A stretch of DNA of 64,000 nt. Origin: Phymorhynchus buccinoides (taxonomy: Eukaryota > Mollusca > Gastropoda > Neogastropoda > Raphitomidae). Below are positions 10,701-23,484 of the stretch, one piece after another. The notes below the pieces were generated by a model. It did no database searches, was not told the origin of the DNA, and saw only the letters and a list, made by a program, of their open reading frames with translations. The stretch's first letter is position 1. Each line of letters opens with the position of its first letter. The DNA is taken from positions 9,253,172 to 9,317,171 of the forward strand of contig CM065693.1 of the NCBI GenBank assembly GCA_017654935.2, written 5' to 3'. Both the position numbers and the translations under genes were made by a program.

Positions 10701-13700
10701 TAAGGTGTCCGGTTTTCAGTTTTCACTGGTCTCCCCGCTTCATACCGGACACATACGTACCCTATGCCAGGCATTTTTTAGTCTACAATTTGTCAAAACG
10801 TTTGTGTTGGTACAGAAGATATAGATGGTGGTTGCAATACTCGGGACTCCCCTATGACGTCTTTAAAATTAGGCCCAGTGTTAATAGGAATTGTTCGGAA
10901 ATAATTAAGGGGAGTAATTTCATGGTGTGTGGGAGTGATCTTGCCTAATTCAATCGGTTAAACAGGGGAAGTTACTCTACCATCAGGTAAAATACCCAGC
11001 CCTCGCCTCGCGTGTTTGAAGCGACACACATCGTGTAGAACGCAGTGCGTCATTCTAAGACATATGTTATTTATATTTTTACGTCACAGTTTGCAAGTTC
11101 TATCAGGTTGTAATACCTGGCCACCCCTTATTTTTCTAAAAAAAATGTTTGCAAGTCGCTGACTCGCATCCTGCAGTTTCAAGCTTCGACGCCATGCCAC
11201 CATGGTTGCTATGGTTTTGACCGAGTAAGTCGAGGTAATCAACTCTAATTTTCACGAAGTGCTCTTCCCTAGTTTTTTCCGCAAATCGTCTATTCGCTCT
11301 TTGAAATCATGGGGTCAGATGGAAGTCATGAGCGTCAGAGATGCACATAGGTATCTGCGTCAAAATTAACACTGAGGCCTATCCTTATCCCAACATTAAG
11401 GGCATATATTAGTGAGGTCGTTGGAGAAGAGATGCTGATTGGATGCCTTTTAGTGACAGGTATCGGTGTGATGTCAGAAGGCAACATTGGCTTAAAGTGA
11501 TATCCTCTGGCAATATCAAAAAGTAGCATTATATTTTTTAATCATGAAAACTGGCAGAATGGTAATGATTTAAGAGTGTCTGTTACCTTTGTACTTTCTC
11601 CTCTCTCTCCTTGTTCTTTTTTACCAGAACTATTTTGCTTTCACTTTGTGCAAGAGTTTCTAGTCTACGTCTAGTAATAGGGCATTAGCCGTGGGCTGTC
11701 GTACTGTAGACTAGAGCAGTGTCTGACTACAACTTTTCCCGCATGGTTTGCTCGTAGTTACGTGAACTCTCTTAATTCAAAGCCTTAATTGCAATTCAAG
11801 GCCGCTCGCCCATGGCAATTAAGGGTCTATTGACAACTACTTTGTAAGATGTTTGAACAGCATGATAAATAATGTTATCTCCATACAATGTTTAGGTTCA
11901 GCTTTTCTGTTTCTCTCAGAACTTATTTCTTCGCCGTATCGTTGTTTTTCTTTTTTGCAAAATGGTTGTCTTTTCTTGACATTTTTTGTTTGCTTGTTTG
12001 TTTATTATGCCCTGACTAAAAGACTCCAGGGATCATCCCAACAGCTGAAGCACTTGAACACCAAGGTACAAATGCACCAGCTAGGGTGCCCTGGCTAAAA
12101 GACTCCAGGGATCATCCCAACAGCTGAAGCTGAAGTACAAATGCACCAGCTAGGGATGAGAACATTACGTGTGTGACCGTTTTTGATTACCCCGCCACTT
12201 GGGCAGCCATACTCCGACTTTGGTGGAGATATTTCTGGAAATAAACTGCAATAATTCATTTCAATTTTTTTTGGTGTGTGTGTGTGCGGCAGGTGTACAG
12301 CAGTAAGCGTTTTCGTGCGGGGAAGGGCAAGATGAGGAACAGACGGCGCATCCAGCGGAGGGGGCCATTGGTCGTCTACAACCAGGACAACGGCATCTGC
12401 AGGGCTTTCCGCAACATACCAGGTACGGCGTTTGTACATTATTTTTCCTTCACTCGTATGGCGTTAACCGTGGCTCGACGTTGGCCTCAAGACAGCGCCA
12501 ACAGCATGGGTGAAAGTAGTTCCAGGCACGCTCCTCAAATCACATGAATGCTCCTTTTCTTGCAGGATGTCCTGAATTGCAGGATTTTTAAATTGCCCAG
12601 AGCCGGCGTCGCCGGATTATGAGATTTTGAGAAGCAACGATTTTCTTACACACACACTTGTACAATAAAAAGGGCCTATTGCTATATTCAAAGGAATGTA
12701 GCACTTGTACTAGTCTAGAGGGGTGAAAAAAGTGCAGTAAGTGTGTGTGTGCGCTGCCCCTGCACTCCGCCGGGGCCGCCCGCCCCCTTGTAGGATTTTA
12801 ATTTCCCAGGAGCACCCACGAAATCAGGATTAGAAACACTGATAGAGCCTTCAGGATTGGCATCTTGCCATCCGGAAACACTGTCTGATAAAATCAAACA
12901 TTTCTGCCAACATGATGACAGATTGAACAAAGATGGTAGATAGATGCAATTCTAACACCATCCCCACCCCGTCCTCTATGCACAGAGACACACACATTGG
13001 AAATGACTTTAATGTGGTCACCATTACATTGATTTATTTTGTGAGGTGATGAGGTTATTTTCGTCATTTGGGAACCTCATCAGGCATGGGAATTGTCCAC
13101 GAATTCGCGGATTTCCGCGGGGGAAAAAATTGAAATTGTTACTAAATACTTCGTTTTTGTTACTAAATACTTCAATTGGGGGGCTTTTTCAGGCTTTTCA
13201 GAGTTTTTTGTCTCTGACAATTCCCATGCCTGCTCATCTCTGCTTGAGCACTTTATTATTTATTGTTCCTATTTACCATTTTGACATGTTGAGGTGATGA
13301 TCCTATTGGTCCGTGTTGTTGACTGCAATGAAAAATAACTCAAACCACTTCTGATCAACATGTCTTATAATAACCATGCACAATTTACATAGTACAATAC
13401 AATCAGCCATGTGATGCTTTAGATGTGACTTGTCACGACGGTGTGTCCCAGCTGTTAACCTTGGCTGCTACTAGAAATGTTGTGGGAGAACGTTTTTCAA
13501 TCAATGGAATTGGAAAACAAAGGGGGGGAAATTGTTAAAATTTGTGTTGGTCTAACAAAACTGTCAGGAGAAATTGTATCCCCTTTTGATTTTTTTAAAA
13601 GTGAATGTCTTTATTAGAAACATTCTCCTAGAACTGATGAGATGGGTGACGTCATCACCTAAATTGTACGGATGTAGTCATTTGTCAAGTGGTGACATCA

Positions 13701-15678
13701 CTGGCAGCACAGCCCATGCTTACTCCCTGCTCTTTCAGTTTCACTTGATCTGGCTGGCTGGCTCTCTCTCTCAATCTGTTTTTCTCATCTTGAGAACTAG
13801 AACTATGTTTGTATCACACGCCATCTTGTTTGTTGTTCCTGTCTGTCGGCCATTTTGACATGTTGAGGTGATGATGCTATTGGTCCGTGTTGTTGACTGC
13901 AATGAAAAATAACTCAACCACTTCTGATCAACATGTCTTATAATCATGCACAATGTATGCAATACCATCAGCCATGTGATGCTTTTGAGGTGACTCGACT
14001 GTTGACAAAGCGTCAAGTCCCAGTTAGTGTTAACCTCTTGACTGCTACTAGAAAATTTGAGAGGAGGAAACGCTATTCAATCAACGAAAAAAGAAAAAAA
14101 ACCTTTTAAAGTTAGTCTGGCAAAGCTGTCAAGGGCAATTGTAGCCCCTTTTGATTTTTAACCCTTTTGCCACCAATGTTGCATTAATGCACTACAGTGG
14201 TTTAACACCCATGTGAATAAAAGGCATCAAACCAGGGCCTGTTATTTGAAGACCCTATTTTCTTTTTGGGGGGAGATAAGGATAGGCCTAATGTTATGCA
14301 TGTCACAGAGGAATTTCGAATACTGCAGCTAATTTTTTCATATACCCGGTTAAGTTTAATGGTAATTTTTGGCTGTAAAATGGTTGGCAGCAAAAGGGTT
14401 AAAAAATCTGTCATTAGAAATATTCCCTAGAACTGATGAGATGGGTGACATCATCACCTAAATTGTACAGATGTAGTCATTTATCAAGTGGTGACATAAC
14501 TGGCAGCACGACCCATGCTTACTCCCCTGCTCTTTCAGATTCACTTGATCTGGCTGGCTCTCTCTCTCAATCTGTTTTTATCACCTTAAGAACTAGAACT
14601 ACATGTATGTTTGTTAGTAGTTAGTACGCCATATTGTTTTTTGTTCCCGTCTGTCGGCCATTTTGACATGTTGAGGTGATGATCCTATTGGTCCGTGTTG
14701 TTGACCGCAATGAAAAATAACTCAAACCACTTCTGATCAACATGTCTTATAATAATCATGCACAATGTATACAATACAATCAACAATAGGATGCTTTTGA
14801 TGTGACTCCAGACTCGAGACCTCAAGTCCCAGCTGTTAACCTTGACTGCTACTAGAAAAATTGAGGGGGGAAAAAAGCTGCTGAATCAATGAAAATTTAA
14901 AGACAAAGGTGCTTCTTCTTTCTTTAAACATCCTCCTTCAGCTCCTTCAGATTCTGATGTGTTTAAAACTGGGGGACTTTCCAGTCTGGCAGCTTACGTC
15001 ACGGGGGGGGGGGGGGGGGGGGGGGGCTTTTAAAATTTAATCTGCCAAAATTTCTCCTGTTGGCGGTTAAGCTGCTGACATAAGTGTGCCTCGCTCTCTG
15101 TCCGTCTCTCTCTCTTATCTGTCCCTCTCATCTGAGAAAAAAGCGGGATGTTTTTTTATAGTACGCCATCTTTTTGTTGTTCCTGTTTGTCAGCAATTTT
15201 GGCATGTTGAGGTGATGATCCTATTGGTCCGTGTTGTTGACTGCAATGAAAAATAACTCAAACCACTTCTGATCAGCATGTCCTTACAATAATCATGCAC
15301 AATTTACATAGTACAATACAATCGGCCATGTGATGCTCTAGGTGTGACTTGTCACGACGGTAAGTCCCAGCTGTTAACCTTGGCTGCTTCTAGAAATGTT
15401 GAGGGGGAAAACGCTATTCAATCAATGGAATTGAAAAAAAAGGGGAAAAATTGTTAAAATTTGCGTTAGTCTAACAAAACTGTCAGGAGAAATCGTATCC
15501 CCTTTTGATTTTTTTAAAAGTGGAAGTCTGTTATTAGACATTTTCCCCTAGAACTGATCAGATGAGTAACATGATCACCTAAATTGTACAGATGTAGTCA
15601 TTTATCAAGTGGTGACATAACTGGCAGAACGGCCCATGCTTACTCCCCTGCTCTTTCAGTTTCACTTGATTTGTCTGG

Positions 15679-15748
<70 letters not shown>

Positions 15749-18700
15749 CTGTTTTTCTTATCTTAAAGACCCCGCACGTCACGTGTCACATTCCCTCTTA
15801 TGCTAGGAAGATTTCTTAAGATTCCTTACTAGCGATAAGAGGGAAAACACGTGAAAACCGTGATTTTGACACGTGACGTGCAGGGTCTTTAAGAACTAGA
15901 ACTACATGTATGTTTGTATAGTAGTTAGTACGCCATCTTGTTTGTTGTTCCTGTCTGTCGACCATTTTGACATGTTGAGGTGATGATCCTATTGGTCCGT
16001 GTTGTTGACCGCAATGAAAAATAACTCAAACCACTTCTGATCAACATGTCCTTATAATAATCATGCACAATGTATACAATGCAATCAGCAATATGATGCC
16101 TTTGATATGACTCAAGACCTCAAGTCCCAGCTGTTAACCTTGGCTGCTACTAGAACATTTCAGGGGGAAAAAAGCTGTTCAATCAATGGAGAGAAAAAAG
16201 AAGAAAAGCTTTTAAAATGTAATCTCCTGTTGGCAATTAAGCTGCTGACATAAGTGTGCCTCTCTCTCTGTCTGTCTCTATCTTATCTGTCCCTCTCATC
16301 TGAGAAAAAAGTGGGACGTTTTTATAGTACGCCATCTTGTTTGTTGTTCCTGTCTGTCGGCCATTTTGACATGTTGAGGTGATGATTCTATTGGTCCGTG
16401 TTGTTGACTGCAATGAAAAATAACTCAAACCACTTCTGATCAACATGTCTTATAATAATCATGCACAATGTATACAATACAATCAACAACAGGATGTTTT
16501 TGATGTGACTCCAGACTCGAGACCTCAAGTCCCAGCTGTTAACCTTGGCTGCTACTAGAACATTTGAGGGCAAAAAGCTGTTCAGTCAATGAAAAAAACC
16601 CACTAAAAAAAGCTTTTAAAATTTTAATCTGCCAAAATTTCTCCTGTTGGCGGTTAAGCTGCTGACATAAGTGTGCCTCTCTCTGTGTCCATCTCTCTCT
16701 CTTATCTGTCCCTCTCATTTGAGAAAAAAAGTGGGATGTTTTTTTTATTGTAGTACGCCATCTTTTTGTTGTTCCTGTCTGTTGGCCATTTTGACATGTT
16801 GAGGTGATGATCCTATTGGTCCGTGTTGTTGACCGCAATGAAAAATAACTCACACCACTTCTGATCAACATGCTTTATATAATAATAATCATGCACAATG
16901 TATACAATACAATCAACAATAGGATGTTTTTGATGTGACTCCAGACTCGAGATCTCAAGTCCCAGCTGGTAACCTTGACTGCTACTAGAAATTTGAGGGG
17001 GAAAAAGCTGTTCAATCAATGAACATTTAAAAAAAAAAGCTTTTAAAATTCAATCTGCCAAAATTTCTCCTGTTAGCGGTTAAGCTGCTGACATAAGTGT
17101 GCCTCTCTCTGTCTGTCTCTATCTTATCTGTCCCTCTCATCTCAGAAAAAAAATGGGATGTTTTTTATAGTACGCTATCTTGTTTGTTGTTCCCGTTTGT
17201 CGGCCATTTTGACATGTTGGTGTGATGATCCTATTGGTCCGTGTTGTTGACAACAATGAAAAATAACTCAAACCACTTCTGATCAACATGTCCTTATAAT
17301 AATCATGCACAATGTATGCAATACAATCAACAATATGATGTTTTTAACATGACTTGTCGAGACGGTAAGTCCCAGCTGTTAACCTTGACTACAAGAAATG
17401 TTGAGGGGGAAAACGCTATTCAATCAATGGATTTGGAAAAAAATTGTTAAAATTTGTGTTAGTCTAACAAAACTGTCAGGAGATATCGTAGCCCCTTTTG
17501 ATTTTTTTAAAAGTGAAAGTCTGTTACAGTGGAAGTCTGTTACAGTGGAACCTCCCTTATGAGACCTCCCATTATAAGACTCCCTCCCACATAAGACCTA
17601 CTTCTCTGAGACCTTGCCCTTCTTTGTAAGTATTAAAATTACCTCCCTTATATGACCCCTCCTATATAGGACCTCATTTTGGATGATTTTTGAAGTTCCA
17701 CTGTATTAGAAATATTCTCCTAGAACTGATGAGATGGGTGACATCATCACCTAAATTGTACAGATGTAGTCATTTATCAAGTGGTGACATAACTGGCAGC
17801 ACGACCCATGCTTACTCCCCTGCTCTTTCAGTTTCACTTGATCTGGCTGGCTCTGTCAGTCTCTCAATCTGTTTTTCTCGTCTTGAGAACTAGAACTATG
17901 TTTGTATCATTCGCCATCTTGTTTGTTGTTCCTGTCTGTCGGCCATTTTGACATGTTGAGGTGATGATCCTATTGGTCCGTGTTGTTGACCGCAATGAAA
18001 AATAACTCAAACCACTTCTGATCAACATGTCCTATAATCATGCACAATGTATGCAATGCCATCAGCCATATGATGCTCTTGATGTGACTCATCTGTTGAC
18101 AAAGCGTCAAGTCCCAGTAGTCATTTATCAAGTGGTGACATCACTGGCAGCACGGCCCATGCTTACTCCCCTGCTCTTTCAGTTTCACTTGATCTGGCTG
18201 GCTGGCTCTCTTTCTCTCAATCAGTTTTTCTCATCTTGAGAACTAGAACTATTTTGATATAGCCCATCATATTGTTTGTTGTTCCTGTCTGTCGGCCATT
18301 TTGACATGTTGAGGTGATGATGCTATTGGTCCGTGTTGTTGACCGCAATGAAAAATAACTCAAACCACTTCTGATCAACATGTCTTGTAATAATCATGCA
18401 CAATGTATGCAATACCATCAGCCATGTGAATTATGATGCTTTTGATGTGACTCGACTGTTGACAAAGAGTCAAGCCCCAGTTGGTGTTAAGGGCTTCGCA
18501 CACTAGCGTCAAGATCTCGAGATCGCGGCGATTTTTTGCTGCAAGGCGCAGTTTGATGCGCCGCTTGTGTGTGAGAGATTCGCGGCGCAGCAGGATTTTT
18601 TATGCGTAGCTGCGCGATTTTGTGTTGCTCGAGAATAGATGCGGCTCTAATTTTGATGCTCAAGATCGCAGAGATCGTGAAACTAGCCAATCACAACGGA

Positions 18701-19068
18701 CGGAAGGACCATAACTCAGATTGAAGAAAAAAAAATACTGTTCTTTCTAAGTTTGACGCTAGAGTAATCTTTCCTTGCTTTCCAAATAAGGAAGTTCGAG
18801 CGACAAGAGGCGAAGCGACAAGAGTCGTGTGTGAGAACACCACTGCCTCGCTACAATGTGTGCTGTGATGCAGGCGTCAACGCGTCAAGGCGTTGCTCTG
18901 AGAAACAATTGACGCCTGATGCTAGTGTGCGAAGCCCTTTAACCTCTTGGCTGCTACTAGAAAATTTGAGGGAAAAACTGTTCAATCAATGAATATTTTA
19001 AAAAAAGCTTTAAAATTTAATCTGCCACAATCTCTCATATTGGCGGTTAAGCTGCTGACATAAGTGTG

Positions 19069-19125
<57 letters not shown>

Positions 19126-22100
19126 TGTGAAAAAGTGGGACGTTTTTATAGTACGCCATCTTGTTTGTTGTTCCTGTCTGTCGGCCATTTTGACATGTTG
19201 AGGTGATGATCCTATTGGTCCGTGTTGTTGACCGCAATGAAAAATAACTCAAACCACTTCTGATCAACATGTCCTGTACAAAAATCAACAACAGGCTATA
19301 GTATAAATGTATGCAATTTTAAAATGCTGCACATCTATAAATATAATCTTAGTCTTCTTCTTGCCAAGTGTATAGTTTAGGATGAACATTTTGATGGCTT
19401 CTTGTGTTCTATTTCCTTGTATCTCTGTAATGGGTTATTTGTAAAAATGGATACATTTAGTCTTAATTAATGGCACACACACACACACTAAAGTGTAGGT
19501 GCTGATCTAGAGTATTTCATTTCATCAACAACTGCTGTAAAAAGGGTATTTTAAGGGAGGGGTCTTATAAGGGAAGTAATTTTAAGGGCAATGTAATTGA
19601 ACTAAAAAACATCAAAACGCTACACTCACACAAGCACATGAAGGTGAAATAAACACTACACACGGCGAATAAAACCAAATTTTCGTCTTTAAAAAGACTT
19701 TGACGAGGTGACAATACACTAAACTTAACAATGACGACGGTGAATTAAGCTGCTGACATAAGTGTGCCTCTCTCTTTCAATAGAAGGGCAATGTCTCAGA
19801 TAACCAGGTCTTATGTGGGAGGGAGTCATAATGGGAGGTCTTATAGGGGAGCTTCCACTGTAGATTATCAGTCATATTGTAAGGCGCAGGGGTCTCCTTA
19901 GAAAAACAAGTATCGCCTTATACTTGGTACTACGTAAACTACGGTACTGTTATGGTGTGTGCTTTTCCCCTAGGCATTAGAGTTGAGAACCGGTTAAAAA
20001 ATCTGAACCGGTTTTAAACCGGTTTTCCTTATGCGAACCGGTTTTATTAAACCGGTTTTATTAACCAGTACTCGCATCACTAGTTTCACCTATGCAAACC
20101 CATATTTATTCATCAGAATATTCACACACACACGCACGCGCACACACACACACACACACACACACAATAAAAACGTATGAGTTATGACACACACACACTC
20201 AACTCAACACTAAGTCAAAGTCGAAGCCACAAACTCCATGTAGAAACAGCTACTCTTGGTTTACAAACACCCAATCTGCGCTGAGAATCAGTGTTGTTTT
20301 TTGAAAAGAATGCATTATTCTAAGAAAAACTTACTTTCAATTTGCAGTTTAAAAACCAGTTCGCAGCAACTCGAACCGGTTTTTCGAACCGCGAAAGTTT
20401 AGCACCGGTTTTTCGGTTCAGACCGTTTTTTCCCCCCACCTCTACTAGGCATCGCGCTAATCAATGTGGATCGTCTCAACCTGCTGAAGTCAAGGTGGCA
20501 ACCAATGTCCTCGATTCTGAACTACCAAAATGTCCCCCCCATTTTGGTATTGAACATTCTATTCCTTCTTCATACATTTACAAATAACATGTATGATTCA
20601 ACATTCATAAATAATAAATAGTGATTACTTGTAAATAAAGATGAATAAAACAGAAAAAAGATTAAAAAAAAGTTTGTCTTGCCTTTTTTCCCTGTTAATA
20701 GTAAGTATAAAGAAGGGTTTATTCCCCCCCTCCATTTTAATGTTCACTGCTTTCATGCTATCGGCTAATAAATATTAATTATTATGGTAGTGCTATTTTC
20801 CCCCTACGTTGCAGGCATAACTAATCAGCGTTGACCCTCTCAACCTGCTAAAGTTGGCACCCGGTGGACATGTGGTTCGATTCTGCATCTGCTCAGTGAT
20901 TTCACGCTTGTTATCTATAATCAAATAACATTATGGTGTGTGCTTTTCCCCCCTAGCCATCACACTTATCAATGTGGACAGACTTAAATCTGCTGAAGGT
21001 GGCAACCATCGGACACATGGTTCGATTCTGCATCTGCTCAGTGCTTTCACGCTTTTTATCTATAATCAAATACTATTATGGGGTGTGCTTTTACCCCTAG
21101 CCATCATGTTAATCAATGTGGATTGCTTCACCTGCTGAAGGTGGCTTCTGGTTTCCTCGTTTGTGCATCGGGACTACAAACTTCCCCCTACATCTGGACT
21201 ACAAAAATGTTATCTGCTTTCATACTATCAGGTGATACAGTGGAGCTGATCAGTGTGGATCGACTCAACCTCCTGAAGGTGGTTTCTGGTTTCCTCATTT
21301 GTGCATCTGGACTACAAAAATCCGAACCTATTTTGATCTCTGCTTTCATACTATCACGTATCAGGTGATAAACACTACAGTGGAGCCCTTTTGCGCATTG
21401 TTTCAGGCATCACGCTGATCAGTGTGGACCGACTCAACCTCCTGAAGGTGGCGCCCGGCGGCCACGTGGGTCGGTTCTGCATCTGGACACAGTCTGCCTT
21501 CAGCCGCCTGGACAACATCTACGGGACCTGGCGCAAAGACTCCCTGGAGAAGACTGCATACAAGTGAGTCTCCGGTGCGTTCTCCTTTCCTTGAGCATGT
21601 GTGTGGACAACATCTACGGCACCTGGCGCAAAGACTCCCTGGAGAAGACTGCATACAAGTGAGTCTCCGGTGCGTTCTCCTTTCCTTGAGCATGTGTGTG
21701 GACAACATCTACGGCACCTGGCGCAAAGACTCCCTGGAGAAGACTGCATACAAGTGAGTCTCTGGTGTGTTCTCTGTTCCTTGAGCATGTGTGTGTGTGT
21801 GGACAACATTTACGGCACCTGGGTTATAACAATTTTAATGACGTGCTGAGAAAAATACTGTATATTTTTTTAGTAACACATTCAGGCATCAGAATTGTCA
21901 GAGGATTTCAGAGGATTAAGAATTTCTGACAGAGGATTTTGGCTTCTCTTGTCAGAGGTTTTGCCTTTTTATTGAGTGTTATCTTTTCTGTTAAATAGCA
22001 TTTAAAAGTGATTTATCACTATACTAAGCCTTTTTGGTCATGTTGGGAGTTCACTCATTTCAGTGTTGTCCCTCTTCAGTCTAGGGCCTTGATGTCCCTT

Positions 22101-23396
22101 TTACTGCGGTTTTCAGAGGATTGGACTTCAGACTATTCTAATGCCTGCACATTATATAAAAAGTATTATCTCTCATCTGTGTATATGTATTTGTTTCAGC
22201 CTGCCTTCACTGAAGATGACGCAGACAGACCTGACCAAGCTGCTGAAGAGTGAGGAGATCTGCGCTGCCTTGAGGGCTCCCAAGTAAGACAGGCTTCGGA
22301 AATTGTATGCTGTTTACCATTCATTTGAGATTAAAACTGGCTGTGTTAACTTCTTTTTTTATTTAAAAAAAAAAAAAAAATTATTACCGTATTTTTCGGG
22401 CTATAAGCCGCAACTTTTTTCTTCAACTTTGACCCCTGCGGCTAAAACAACGATTGCGGCTAATTTGTGAATATTTCCCCTTCTGTATTTTAGGCTGGTC
22501 GTCAACTCCAGCCTGTGCATGTTGACATCGTCAATCTCGGTAAAAACGAACCATTCTCATGCCGAAACTGAAGAATTTAATCGGCGATATCACGATCTGA
22601 CCACTAAATTTCACCACTTTTATGCACATGTGTCATCACTGAACAGTTTATGATTAAAGTTTGAACTGAAATAGTCGCGATCGTGTTGATCTTTACGAAC
22701 TATGTGCACACGTAAATGCGAAGTCAACTTCCAAGTTGAAACTAGGTGATCGGTCTCACTCCATAATTTGGAACTCAGTGAAAAAAAGAAAAATAAGAAG
22801 TTGAAAAGCAGTTTCTTTCCGTTATCAAACTGATAAATCGGCGTTAGTGTGTGCACTGAAACACTTGCTGAATGCAAGTGCACTTGCATGCTGTGCGCTT
22901 TGTAGTCCGGAAAATACAGTAGTCGTACTTGTAGATCAGTTTTTTCGTTTCTTCATTCCAAGAGCCAGCCGTTTGTAGAGAGTGGTATGTTGAAATGATG
23001 AGGTCATTGGTCCGTGTTGTTGACCACCATGAAAAGAGAACTCAACCACCTCTGATCAGCATAACCAAGTTACAGGAATGTTGTTTGATTTTAGCCTGTA
23101 GTCTGTCTAATCCATGCAGTGTTGATTCTGTCTTGGAGATGAGAGGGTCATAATCGCCATGCAAAAATGTATCTCAAGACTCTACTAGTTTTTAGGGAGA
23201 CACTTGAATATTTTAGTGGGTCACATTTTACAATTTTTGAACATTGTTTGAAAAATACTTGTGGCAGGTGAAAATTTGCTAAGGTTTTGTGAGGCACTGG
23301 TTTGAAATTTGGTGCATCAAATGGGAGTTGTGAGCATGAGAGACGTACGTTTGTGCATAAGAATAACACTGCTGTGTTAAGGACATAGAGCTTTGT

Positions 23397-23484
<88 letters not shown>

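Larger units (their letters stand above)
13283..19273 (+). repeat. Array of 11 snoRNA-bearing units in RPL4 intron 5
   Basis: Irregular tandem array with snoRNA starts spaced 351-892 bp apart. Shared blocks outside the snoRNA are: a TTGTTGTTCCTGTCTGTCGG-CCATTTT block immediately 5'; a CAAGTCCCAGCTGTTAACCT block 3'; a block GTAGTCATTTATCAAGTGGT found only in the long units; and a block GCTGCTGACATAAGTGTGCC found only in others. CT microsatellites and later transposon insertions account for part of the length variation. The flanks diverge more than the 82-nt snoRNA. Confidence 0.95.
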
